A stretch of 64,000 nucleotides of DNA from Bacteroides faecis MAJ27 (GTDB taxonomy: Bacteria > Bacteroidota > Bacteroidia > Bacteroidales > Bacteroidaceae), in NCBI RefSeq assembly GCF_900106755.1, contig NZ_FNNN01000015.1, positions 62,001-126,000 of the forward strand, in the 5' to 3' direction. The notes beneath the pieces are model-generated. The model was not told the DNA's origin. It saw nothing but the letters and a program-made list of their open reading frames with translations, and did not search any database. The translations under genes and the position numbers were made by a program. Position 1 is the stretch's first letter; each line of letters starts with the position of its first letter. This document shows, piece by piece, positions 50,805 to 59,103 of the stretch.

Positions 50805-51743
50805 ATGTTGAAAGTAGTAGCATTTATGAAGCAAGTAGCGGTGGGGCTACAGATGGAGGGAAACTTTGGTACTGCACACGTTTATCGCAGCAGTCTCAAT
50901 GCCATTATTGCTTATCATGGGAAAAGGGATTTTGCATTTGATGAAGTAACCCCTGAATGGTTGAAGGGCTTCGAGATTTACCTTCGTAGCCGTGGATGTA
51001 GCTGGAACACTGTTTCCACTTATTTACGCACGTTTCGTGCGGTCTATAATCGTGCGGTGGATGGTCGCATGGCTTCTTACGTACCCAATCTGTTTCGTTC
51101 TGTCTATACGGGTACCCGTGCGGATCACAAGCGTGCCTTGTGTGATGAAGATATGAAAAAGGTGTTCGCTGGGGTGTCTTCGTCTTCTGTCGTGCCTGCC
51201 GGCATGCGGCGCTCACAGGAATTGTTCATCCTGATGTTTTTGCTTCGCGGTCTTCCTTTTGTCGATCTTGCCTATTTGCGTAAAAGTGATTTGCGTGATC
51301 ATGTGATAACTTACCGCAGGCGTAAGACGGGTCGTTCTCTGTCGGTTACTGTGACTCCGGAAGCGATGGCAATCCTGAAGAAGTATATAAGTCGTGACGA
51401 CACATCTCCTTATTTATTTCCTCTGTTGAAAAGTGGTGAGGGGACGAAGGAAGCATATCGCGAATATCAATCGGCATTACGCAGCTTCAATCAGCAACTC
51501 ATGCTTCTGGGCGAATGGCTGGCGCTGAACGACAGACTCAGCTCGTACACTGCCCGTCACACTTGGGCGACGACCGCCTATCATTGCGAAATTCATCCGG
51601 GTATTATCTCCGAGGCGATGGGGCATTCCTCCATCACTGTGACGGAGACGTATCTGAAACCTTTCCGTAGTAGGAAAATTGATGAAGCCAACACACAAAT
51701 AATCAGTTATGTAAAGCATTCGGTGATAGGAATATCTGCCTGA
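50805..51743 (+). CDS. Tyrosine recombinase A (promoter invertase)
   Basis: 312-aa site-specific recombinase. The N-terminal SAM-like core-binding domain is at 1-100, and the catalytic domain carries Arg in FLLRGLPFVDLAYL, Lys in YRRRKTGR, the ARHTW box (YTAR instead of HxxR, as in many Bacteroidetes integrases), GHSSIT and nucleophile Tyr in TVTETYLKPF. It ends 8 nt before the left inverted repeat of an invertible promoter, the usual place for a dedicated invertase. Over most of its length it is nearly identical to recombinase B at 57673. Confidence 0.92.
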   Translation: MLKVVAFMKQVAVGLQMEGNFGTAHVYRSSLNAIIAYHGKRDFAFDEVTPEWLKGFEIYLRSRGCSWNTVSTYLRTFRAVYNRAVDGRMASYVPNLFRSVYTGTRADHKRALCDEDMKKVFAGVSSSSVVPAGMRRSQELFILMFLLRGLPFVDLAYLRKSDLRDHVITYRRRKTGRSLSVTVTPEAMAILKKYISRDDTSPYLFPLLKSGEGTKEAYREYQSALRSFNQQLMLLGEWLALNDRLSSYTARHTWATTAYHCEIHPGIISEAMGHSSITVTETYLKPFRSRKIDEANTQIISYVKHSVIGISA

Positions 51744-51751
51744 TAGCTAGT

Positions 51752-51772
51752 CCGTTACTTTGTAGGTAACGG
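51752..51772. repeat. Left inversion site, module A
   Basis: CCGTTAC, 7-nt core TTTGTAG, GTAACGG: inverted 7-bp arms around a core, the layout of a tyrosine-recombinase crossover site. It is perfectly inverted at 52036-52056. Confidence 0.92.
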
Positions 51773-51787
51773 AGCTAAATAGCGTTG

Positions 51788-51819
51788 CAAAGATGGAGAT
51801 ATTTTGGAAAACATGCAAA
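51788..51819 (-). promoter_or_regulatory. Promoter inside invertible segment A (facing away from the lipoprotein gene)
   Basis: On the minus strand: TTTG (51816-51819), 20 nt, CATCTTTG (51788-51795), one change from TAnnTTTG. Inversion would put it near the right repeat, reading toward 52246. Confidence 0.75.
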
Positions 51820-52035
51820 CAAAAAAGATATTTTTTCTGATAAACTACTAAAAAAAGAGAAATAACACGATAAAACAGCGATTTTCTTAGTATTAGAGTG
51901 TTTCACCCTTCTAATTTAGATAAAAGAATTTCCTCCCCTCTGCCTCTTCTCAGAAGCAGGGGTAAAGATGTTTCATTACCAATTCAGACATTTTCCGGTA
52001 TTGACTACCCTTTTGGGGCAGGTACAAAGGTTTTC

Positions 52036-52056
52036 CCGTTACCTACAAAGTAACGG
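52036..52056. repeat. Right inversion site, module A
   Basis: CCGTTAC, core CTACAAA, GTAACGG: perfect inverse of the left site. Confidence 0.92.
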
Positions 52057-52245
52057 GTAAAGTGTGCATAGACTATATACTTCAGAGTATATTGTATAAG
52101 GCAAATGTAGGTGAAATAATTTAAGAAAAGGAGGTTATGCAAGGAATGAAAGGAGTAAAACATGGGATTTATGGGAATTGATAATCCAAAACAAGAACTA
52201 TATTTTTATTATTTTTTTAATTTATAAATTAAAAGTTTTTTTATC

Positions 52246-55200
52246 ATGAACAAAAAGTATTTAAGTGCAATCCTGTTTGGAACGCTGTTGGCGGCTTCAA
52301 CAGGTACATTTACTTCTTGTAAAGACTACGATGACGACATCAAGGCGTTACAAGAACAAATCGACAAAAACGGAACTACCGTTGGCACTCTACAAGAACA
52401 GTTGACTGCTCAGCTGACTGCCTTGCAGGCTGCTTTGCAGACAGCCCAGTCTACTGCTGACGCTGCCAAGGCCGACGCTGCCAAAGCCCAGGCCGCTGCC
52501 GATGCTGCCAAAGCTGCCGGTGACGCTGCCGCTGCCGAAGCTGCCCAAGCCAAAGTTTTAGCAGAAGCGGCAAAACAGGCCGCTGCCGACGCCGAAGCTA
52601 AAGCGCTCGCTAAAATCACGGAAGAAGTAACTGCGATGAAAGAGTATGTAGACTCTTCTATCGCTGAAATCAACGCGACCAAGGCTGACAAGAAAGACCT
52701 GGAAGCCGCTATTGTGCAATTCAATGAAGACATTGAGGGTGTCATTCAGTTGCTCGGTGGTAGGATTGACGGTGTTCAAGCCGAATTAAGTACACTGACA
52801 GGCACTGTAGACGGTCTTAAGGGGGATGTGGTCACCAACGCGAACAATATCCAGACCGCTCAAGACGCTATCAAGACTTTGATTGCTGCGGACGAGAACC
52901 TTCAACTTCAGTTGGATGCCTTGAAAGCTTATGATAAGGAATTGAAAGGCATGATAGACGCCAACAAGATAGAAGCTGACGAAGCTCTTGCGCAAGCTAT
53001 TAAGAAAGCTGAGGATGAACTGAAAGCCGCTCAGGAAGCAAACCAAAAATTGTGGGATGCGCAGACAGAGGAAAACAGTGCATTGCGCGGACTGATAGGT
53101 GACAATGCAAAGGATATTAAGGACTTGCAAGGTGATTTGGTGCAAACTAATAAGGACCTCAAAGATCTGGGAGATAGAATCGATGGCGAGCTGGATAAAA
53201 TCAAAGCAGATATGGGTAAACTTGGAGAAAGAATTACTACTCTGGATACCACTCTTAGAACTCTCATCTCTACAGAAATCAGTAACTTGCATGTATTGAT
53301 CGTCGCTCGCTTGAGCAGCATCGCGTTTGCTCCGGATTATATTGTAGACGGTGTGGAAGCTGTTAAATTCAGTTCTTTGCAGTATAGCGCAATGAGCCCG
53401 AATGAAAATGCTTCACTTCCTATCGTGACTAAGTATGCTTACTCTGTAGGTGCTCCTGCAATTGCCAGCTACCATTTCAATCCGAAGAGCTTTAATTTGG
53501 GAAATGCTACTTATAGCTATCTTGACCGTGCTGTAACTATTATTGAAACTGGAACTCGCGCGGCAGGCAGCAATTTGGTAGATATCATCGGGCAACCGAT
53601 CAAGAATACCGCTACAGGAACTGTTGACTTTACACTTCGTCGTAAGCATGCCAATGTCAGACCGGCAGAAGATAAAACAAACATGATTGCTTTGCAGGCA
53701 ACTATGACCGGTGATCCTGCCCAGAAGGATGCAGACCCCGTAATTACTTCTCCATATGTAGCTGTATATGACGATCTGATCACTCCTGAAGACATCTTTA
53801 TTGCCGACGGAGCGACTTTGGCAACTGGAAACACTGCTCATTTCGCAGCAACGTTCAGTGCATGTAAGACTACACTCGTTCGTTACGAAATGGCATATGA
53901 CAAAGTGTTTGACTTGAAGTCATTGGTAGCTACTTGTCTTGTGAAGGACGATTCACATGAAGCGTTCCCTGTTGAAGATTATGAATTGTCATACCGCTTT
54001 GCTGTAGCATCTTCTGAGTATAATGTACAAAGTGGCTTTACTATAACTAATCAGCAGAAAGACTTGGTATGTACAGATGCTGAGAAGGGTACTTTCGAGG
54101 CGATTGCTGATAATGGACATAACCCGGAATTTGTAGGACGTACTCCTATTTTCAAGGTTGAGTTGGTAGACAAGGCCGGTAATGTAGTTCGTCGCGGCTT
54201 CGTGAAAGTTGAGATCGTAGCAGAGAAGACTCCTGATATGGCCGTGACTATAGAAGGTACTGAAACTTATGGCTGTGCAAATACGCAATCTAAACTGTAT
54301 AAATTCGAAGAGGATTATCTGCGTGATAATATCTATCGTTTGATGAACAAGGGTGACGGTTCTGAACAAGGTATGAGTCATGAGGAATTCTGGAATACGT
54401 ATGAATACCTAGAAACCTCAGTTCTTAAGAATGGTGTTGCTCTTCCGGGTATTACTGCACCGAGTCTGATTGACGGTGTAGCAACTGACGGCAAAGCTAC
54501 TAAGATTGTAATTTGGCGATTCGCTCATGGACAGGTTGGAAATGTAGGTATAACTGGAGCTAACTTGTATGCTACTTTGACACTCCGCAATAAGGTTTCT
54601 TCTAATAAATATCCGAAATACATTCATTTCCATTTCGCAGTGAAAGTTAATTTGCCTGTCATTGCTTTGGATACGGAAAAGACAAAGGTAAATGATGCCT
54701 TCTGGGATAAGGATGCTGACGGTAAGTATATCGCGTTCAGAGTAAATGCCAAAAGACCGGGTGCTATCACTTCACCGGCTTCGGAATGTACAATCTCACA
54801 AGATATAACGAAAGCTTATGTTGATGGTACTTATACAGTTAATATACCGACTGGAGTATGCACTGAAAGTACGTACGAAATTGAATCAACTTATAGCAAC
54901 GGTGTCAAAACAGCAAACGTTCTTACCGGTGTTCAGTTGAATGGAACGACCATTTCTTTGAACAAGAGTAATACTGCAGTTAAGGCAGCGTTGAATAGCG
55001 AAAAGGGATTGCAAGCTGTTATTATTCACAAGTATATGATTGAGAGTGGTGATACGTATATCGTGAACAGATTTAAGGTAACATTTATCCGTCCTGTCAC
55101 TTTCACTATGCCTGATGGTATCACTGTAAAAGACGGTGCGACAGGTGGTGATGAAGTCAGCTTCCAGCACGATGGTTTGTTGACAGACTGGAGAGGTTAC

Positions 55201-56082
55201 GCGATCACACATCCTGTTTGGGAATCGGTTGTAAAGACACACGGTAGGTGGAAAACAATTTGCGTGCCAGAGTACACTTATGTTGACGGACATTATAATA
55301 AGACAAAGGATGCTGAATTTAATCTTGAAACAGAGACAGTTACATTTACTACAGGAACTGACTTGAAGATGTATACCGGTCGAGAAAGTTATACAGTTCA
55401 AGAATATAGGCTAATAACTGCCGCCGACGGCACACAATATTGGGGTTGGATGACTATGGATTATAATAAGGTGTTTAATGTAACAGATGTGAAGATAAGT
55501 AAAGACGCTGTTCGTGTTGAACTTGCATTGCAAGCTGAGCGGTATGCTGCTAGTCAAGCTGTGCAGACCCGATGTGTGTCTAACGATGATGTTACTTACA
55601 ACGAACACGTTATTACTGCATCAAGTGAAGTTTCCTTTACTAATATCACGGGCGTTAATTACGTGCCTGCTGTATATGAATATGTACCGGCTACAGAAGT
55701 GGAAATCAGTCATGAACATTCTCCAAAACCTCATTACGCAGGTACAGTGAACGGACAAACTTCCGGTTGCTGGGAATGGCATCAATGGGAGCACGATCAC
55801 GAAGTTCTGGTTCCGGGTCAATTCTGGGATTATTACGGAGAGATCAAGAATGTCGTGCTTGATATAAATAATGTTAGCACAAGCTTGGAATACAACAATC
55901 ATAAGTTGCCTGATGATGCAGTGCTGACACAAGGAGCTACTAACACTGTGAAGTATGAAAATGCTGAATCAAATATTGGCTATTCATATACCATCACTAT
56001 CCCTGCTTCTATAGAATATGGCTGGGGTATCCTTAAGACAGACTTGATTCTTACGGCTGAGCCGGCAGGCAACAACAAGTAA
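52246..56082 (+). CDS. Phase-variable S-layer-type surface lipoprotein A (1278 aa, coiled-coil stalk)
   Basis: BT1927-family protein; in B. thetaiotaomicron BT1927 forms a phase-variable surface layer. Signal peptide with lipid cysteine C25 (FTSCKDYDDD), the acidic run after the Cys fitting the surface-export signal. Residues 30-370 form a long Ala-rich coiled-coil stalk (repeats of A-x-A-D-A-A-K and later L-x-x-I-D). The rest (370-1278) is beta-rich, with a C-terminal part shared with lipoprotein B (FIRPV..., DWR, ending ITIPASIEYGWGILKT). Expression depends on the invertible promoter upstream. The AT-rich stretch right before the ATG is shared by both copies. Confidence 0.9.
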   Translation: MNKKYLSAILFGTLLAASTGTFTSCKDYDDDIKALQEQIDKNGTTVGTLQEQLTAQLTALQAALQTAQSTADAAKADAAKAQAAADAAKAAGDAAAAEAAQAKVLAEAAKQAAADAEAKALAKITEEVTAMKEYVDSSIAEINATKADKKDLEAAIVQFNEDIEGVIQLLGGRIDGVQAELSTLTGTVDGLKGDVVTNANNIQTAQDAIKTLIAADENLQLQLDALKAYDKELKGMIDANKIEADEALAQAIKKAEDELKAAQEANQKLWDAQTEENSALRGLIGDNAKDIKDLQGDLVQTNKDLKDLGDRIDGELDKIKADMGKLGERITTLDTTLRTLISTEISNLHVLIVARLSSIAFAPDYIVDGVEAVKFSSLQYSAMSPNENASLPIVTKYAYSVGAPAIASYHFNPKSFNLGNATYSYLDRAVTIIETGTRAAGSNLVDIIGQPIKNTATGTVDFTLRRKHANVRPAEDKTNMIALQATMTGDPAQKDADPVITSPYVAVYDDLITPEDIFIADGATLATGNTAHFAATFSACKTTLVRYEMAYDKVFDLKSLVATCLVKDDSHEAFPVEDYELSYRFAVASSEYNVQSGFTITNQQKDLVCTDAEKGTFEAIADNGHNPEFVGRTPIFKVELVDKAGNVVRRGFVKVEIVAEKTPDMAVTIEGTETYGCANTQSKLYKFEEDYLRDNIYRLMNKGDGSEQGMSHEEFWNTYEYLETSVLKNGVALPGITAPSLIDGVATDGKATKIVIWRFAHGQVGNVGITGANLYATLTLRNKVSSNKYPKYIHFHFAVKVNLPVIALDTEKTKVNDAFWDKDADGKYIAFRVNAKRPGAITSPASECTISQDITKAYVDGTYTVNIPTGVCTESTYEIESTYSNGVKTANVLTGVQLNGTTISLNKSNTAVKAALNSEKGLQAVIIHKYMIESGDTYIVNRFKVTFIRPVTFTMPDGITVKDGATGGDEVSFQHDGLLTDWRGYAITHPVWESVVKTHGRWKTICVPEYTYVDGHYNKTKDAEFNLETETVTFTTGTDLKMYTGRESYTVQEYRLITAADGTQYWGWMTMDYNKVFNVTDVKISKDAVRVELALQAERYAASQAVQTRCVSNDDVTYNEHVITASSEVSFTNITGVNYVPAVYEYVPATEVEISHEHSPKPHYAGTVNGQTSGCWEWHQWEHDHEVLVPGQFWDYYGEIKNVVLDINNVSTSLEYNNHKLPDDAVLTQGATNTVKYENAESNIGYSYTITIPASIEYGWGILKTDLILTAEPAGNNK

Positions 56083-56125
56083 GAAATCTAAGATAGTAAT
56101 AAACTTTTAGACATGCTACAATCGA

Positions 56126-56159
56126 AAGGGTGCTCTGCTCAAAAGAGCACCCTTTTTAT
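56126..56159 (+). terminator. Terminator between lipoprotein A and OmpA-like A
   Basis: AAGGGTGCTCT pairs with AGAGCACCCTT, followed by a T run. It would lower expression of the OmpA partner relative to the layer protein. Confidence 0.85.
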
Positions 56160-56232
56160 AACTACTTCCTGATAATGTGAGGGATGCAATGCAGATCATT
56201 CTGTGATAAAGACATTAAATACATAACATATG

Positions 56233-57324
56233 ATGAAAATAAGAAATTTACTACTAGCCATACTGACTGTCAGTAGCACCTTGGCTTTCGCTCAAGAGCA
56301 GCGGATCAAGGAGGAGGGTAAAACCCTTTTTAATCCCCACTGGTTTATGCAAGTGCAAGTAGGAGCCGCTCATACGATAGGCGAAGCCAAATTTACCGAT
56401 CTGATCTCTCCGGCAGCCGCCCTCAACGTGGGCTATAAGTTCGCTCCGGCATTCGGGGCGCGTATCGGTGTCAGCGGCTGGCAGGCTAGAGCGGGCTGGG
56501 TGACTCCCTCCCAATCTTATCAGTATAAATATCTTCAAGGCAACCTGGACCTGATGGCGGACCTCAGCGCTTTGTTCTGCGGCTTTAACCCCGACCGTGT
56601 ATTCAATGGTTATCTTTTTGCCGGTGTAGGATTTAATCACGCTTTCGACAATGACGAAGCCAACGCGCTGGATACGCGTGCTTATGAAATGGAGTATCTG
56701 TGGCAGGACAGCCAGAACCTGGTAGCCGGACGTTTGGGCTTGGGCTGCGACCTTCGCCTGAATGACCGTCTGGCGATCAACATCGAAGGAAACGCCAATA
56801 TCCTTTCCGATAAGTTCAATTCAAAGAAAGCGGGCAACTGCGACTGGCAATTTAACGTATTGGTGGGACTTAGTATCAAATTTGGCAAGAGTTATACCAA
56901 GACCGCTCCCGTTTATTACGAACCGGAGCCTGTAGTGGAACAGCCCAAAGCGGAACCTGTGGTAGAAAAGCCGCAGCCGAAACCTGCACCGGTGGTGACC
57001 GTCGAGCCGATGAAGCAAAGCGTCTTCTTCGCGCTGAATTCCGCAAAGATCCAGGATGACCAGCTTGCCAAAATAGAATCTTTGGTGAAGCATCTGGAAA
57101 AATATCCGACTGCCAAGGTAGCCGTCACCGGATACGCGGATAAGGAAACGGGTAACCCAGGCATCAATATGACCTTGTCAGAGAAGCGCGCGAACAACGT
57201 GGCGGACGTCTTGAAAGCGAAAGGCATTGCTGCGGACCGGATCGTGACTGACTTTAAAGGGGATACCGTACAACCGAACACGAATCCTACGGAAAATCGT
57301 GTCAGTATCTGCGTGGTAGAATAA
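56233..57324 (+). CDS. OmpA-family partner of lipoprotein A
   Basis: 363 aa (a second ATG directly upstream would add one Met; the copy in module B supports 56233). The signal peptide ends at AFAQ. An OmpA-like 8-strand barrel spans about 30-220 (FMQVQVGAAHTIGEAKFTDLISPAAALNVGYKFAPAFGARIGVSGW). A Pro/Glu/Val linker follows (230-255), then an OmpA peptidoglycan-binding domain (FFALNSAKIQDDQ, VTGYADKETGN, LSEKRANNVADVLKAKGI). Likely anchors the surface layer system to the outer membrane and wall. It is highly similar to the module B copy. Confidence 0.9.
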   Translation: MKIRNLLLAILTVSSTLAFAQEQRIKEEGKTLFNPHWFMQVQVGAAHTIGEAKFTDLISPAAALNVGYKFAPAFGARIGVSGWQARAGWVTPSQSYQYKYLQGNLDLMADLSALFCGFNPDRVFNGYLFAGVGFNHAFDNDEANALDTRAYEMEYLWQDSQNLVAGRLGLGCDLRLNDRLAINIEGNANILSDKFNSKKAGNCDWQFNVLVGLSIKFGKSYTKTAPVYYEPEPVVEQPKAEPVVEKPQPKPAPVVTVEPMKQSVFFALNSAKIQDDQLAKIESLVKHLEKYPTAKVAVTGYADKETGNPGINMTLSEKRANNVADVLKAKGIAADRIVTDFKGDTVQPNTNPTENRVSICVVE

Positions 57325-57354
57325 TGTTTGTATAAAGGCATAACCCTTTTTTAA

Positions 57355-57592
57355 GATATCTCATGTGCGGTGTTCCCCATTTTTCTTCGCTTTCCCGCGA
57401 AGAGCCTCACATGAGAATACCCCAAGGGAATCCGTGCTTGCGAAAGTATGTATTTCCGCAATGAACCCTTTCTTCACTTAATGTGAAGAAATAACAGGGG
57501 GTAGCAGTGGAAGAATTTGCTTGTGAAAGTGAATCTTTCCTGTCCCTCCAAAGAGGATGCCTCCCTTTCCCTAACGGCATCCTCTTTTTTCG
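57355..57592 (+). ncRNA. Conserved non-coding element with terminal hairpin, module A
   Basis: This stretch and 63480-63736 share sequence though neither codes. Common parts include GTGCTTGCGAAAGTA, a second GCTTGTGAAAGTG about 84 nt later, CCCTTTCTTCACTTA-ATGTGAAG (a hairpin), and the final GAGGATGCCTCC...GGCATCCTC terminator with a T run. It may be the 3' end of the ompA-like mRNA or a separate small RNA. No promoter could be assigned. Confidence 0.45.
57550..57590 (+). terminator. Terminator closing module A
   Basis: AGAGGATGCC pairs with GGCATCCTCT and is followed by TTTTTT. Confidence 0.85.
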
Positions 57593-57672
57593 TTTTTAAA
57601 TTTCTTCTATAAAAACATACTATCCCCTTATTTTGTTATATTTATCGCATCATTTAATAAATAATAAGTAAA

Positions 57673-58611
57673 ATGTTAAAAGTAGTAGCATTTATGAAGC
57701 AAGTAGCAGTGGGGCTACAAATGGAGGGAAACTTTGGAACTGCTCACATTTATCGCAGCAGTCTCAATGCCATTATTGCTTATGGTGGGAAAAGGGATTT
57801 TGCTTTTCGTGAAGTAACTCCGGAATGGTTAAAAGGCTTCGAGATTCACCTTCGTAGCCGTGGTTGTAGTTGGAACACTGTTTCCACTTATTTGCGTACA
57901 TTTCGTGCGGTTTACAATCGCGCGGTAGACAGGCGTATGGCACCTTATGTGCCGCATCTCTTTCGTTCGGTGTATACCGGGACACGTGCTGACCGCAAAC
58001 GTGCGTTGTGCGAAGAAGACATGAAGAAGGTATTCACTAAATTACCACAGTCATCTGCCGTGAGTCCCGCCATGCGTCGTGCGCAGGAATTGTTCGTTCT
58101 GATGTTCCTGCTCCGTGGTCTGCCTTTTGTCGATCTGGCTTATTTGCGTAAAAGCGATTTGCGTGATAATGTAATCACTTATCGACGGCGTAAAACAGGC
58201 CGACCTTTGTCTGTGACTTTGACTTCGGAAGCGATGGCTATATTAAAGAAGTATATGGACCGTGATAGCTCCTCTCCTTATTTATTTCCGTTATTAAGCA
58301 GTCGGGAAGGAACAAAGGAGGCTTATCATGAATATCAGTTGGCTCTCCGTAACTTTAATAGGCAGTTGATGTTGCTTGGTGAAATGTTAGGACTGGGAGA
58401 TAAACTAAGTTCGTATACAGCCCGCCATACATGGGCAACGACAGCTTACTATTGTGAAATTCATCCGGGCGTTATTTCTGAAGCTATGGGGCATTCGTCA
58501 ATTACAGTGACCGAGACATATCTCAAACCTTTTCAGAATAAGAAAATAGATGAAGCCAATAAAAAAGTGGTAGATTTTATAAAGCGCTCAATGTCAGTAG
58601 CAATATGTTGA
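57673..58611 (+). CDS. Tyrosine recombinase B (promoter invertase)
   Basis: 312 aa, a close paralogue of recombinase A with all catalytic residues (LRGLPFVDLAYL, RRRKTGR, YTARHTWATTAYYCEIHPG, GHSSITVTETYLKPF). Most differences fall between residues 115 and 140 and in the C-terminal tail after the catalytic Tyr. It ends 8 nt before the left inversion site of module B. Whether it acts only on its own sites is not shown; the cores of the two site pairs differ. Confidence 0.92.
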   Translation: MLKVVAFMKQVAVGLQMEGNFGTAHIYRSSLNAIIAYGGKRDFAFREVTPEWLKGFEIHLRSRGCSWNTVSTYLRTFRAVYNRAVDRRMAPYVPHLFRSVYTGTRADRKRALCEEDMKKVFTKLPQSSAVSPAMRRAQELFVLMFLLRGLPFVDLAYLRKSDLRDNVITYRRRKTGRPLSVTLTSEAMAILKKYMDRDSSSPYLFPLLSSREGTKEAYHEYQLALRNFNRQLMLLGEMLGLGDKLSSYTARHTWATTAYYCEIHPGVISEAMGHSSITVTETYLKPFQNKKIDEANKKVVDFIKRSMSVAIC

Positions 58612-58619
58612 ATTTAAGC

Positions 58620-58640
58620 CTGTTACTTCATAGGTAACGG
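58620..58640. repeat. Left inversion site, module B
   Basis: CTGTTAC, core TTCATAG, GTAACGG; one mismatch in the outer arm against the right site. The core differs from module A at two of seven positions. Confidence 0.9.
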
Positions 58641-58655
58641 AGCTAAACAGCGTTG

Positions 58656-58687
58656 CAAAGATGGAGATATTTTGGAAAACATGCAAA
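58656..58687 (-). promoter_or_regulatory. Promoter inside invertible segment B (facing away from the lipoprotein gene)
   Basis: On the minus strand: TTTG (58684-58687), 20 nt, CATCTTTG (58656-58663), identical to the module A promoter. Confidence 0.75.
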
Positions 58688-58903
58688 CAAAAAAGATATT
58701 TTTTCTGATAAACTACTAAAAAAAGAGAAATAACACGATAAAACAGAGGATTTCTTTTTATTAGACCTTTATAACCTTCTAATTATATTCAAAGATTTCC
58801 CTCCCCTCTGCCTCCTCTTTGAAGCAGGGGTAAATAAGTTTCATTACTAAATCATACAGTTTTTCATAAAGAAGGCTTCATGAGAGCCAGGACAAAGGTT
58901 TTC

Positions 58904-58924
58904 CCGTTACCTATGAAGTAACGG
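58904..58924. repeat. Right inversion site, module B
   Basis: CCGTTAC, core CTATGAA, GTAACGG: the inverse of the left site apart from one arm base. Confidence 0.9.
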
Positions 58925-59103
58925 GCTAAAAGTATTGGGAGTAAGTTTCTTGTTCATCCTCTATGGAGCATGGACACAGGTAAAACAAAAAAAGAAAAGG
59001 AGGTTACACTAAAAATGAATGGGGACAACACATGGGATTATTGAATCGACATCGAGAGATTATATTTTTATTATTTAATTTATAAATTAAAAGTTTTTTT
59101 ATT

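Larger units (their letters stand above)
51752..52056. other. Invertible promoter segment, module A
   Basis: A 305-bp segment bounded by perfect 21-bp inverted repeats, between a tyrosine recombinase and a large surface lipoprotein gene. The only promoter-like sequence inside points toward the recombinase, so the lipoprotein gene is judged OFF in this orientation. A conserved CCCCTCTGCCTC...GCAGGGG hairpin lies at 51935-51962. Confidence 0.88.
58620..58924. other. Invertible promoter segment, module B
   Basis: A 305-bp segment, the same length as in module A. Its left 116 bp (58631-58746) match module A (51763-51878) with one difference, while the right half has diverged. The promoter inside faces the recombinase, so lipoprotein B is judged OFF. 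Confidence 0.88.

Noticed and set aside
50599..50823. Minus-strand frame upstream of recombinase A
   Set aside because: AT-rich, no domain pattern, no promoter, and it overlaps the recombinase start.
51935..51962. CCCCTCTGCC...GCAGGGG hairpin as a terminator that insulates the OFF state
   Set aside because: The hairpin is conserved in module B, but the stem has a bulge and no T run follows, so a terminator call is not supported.
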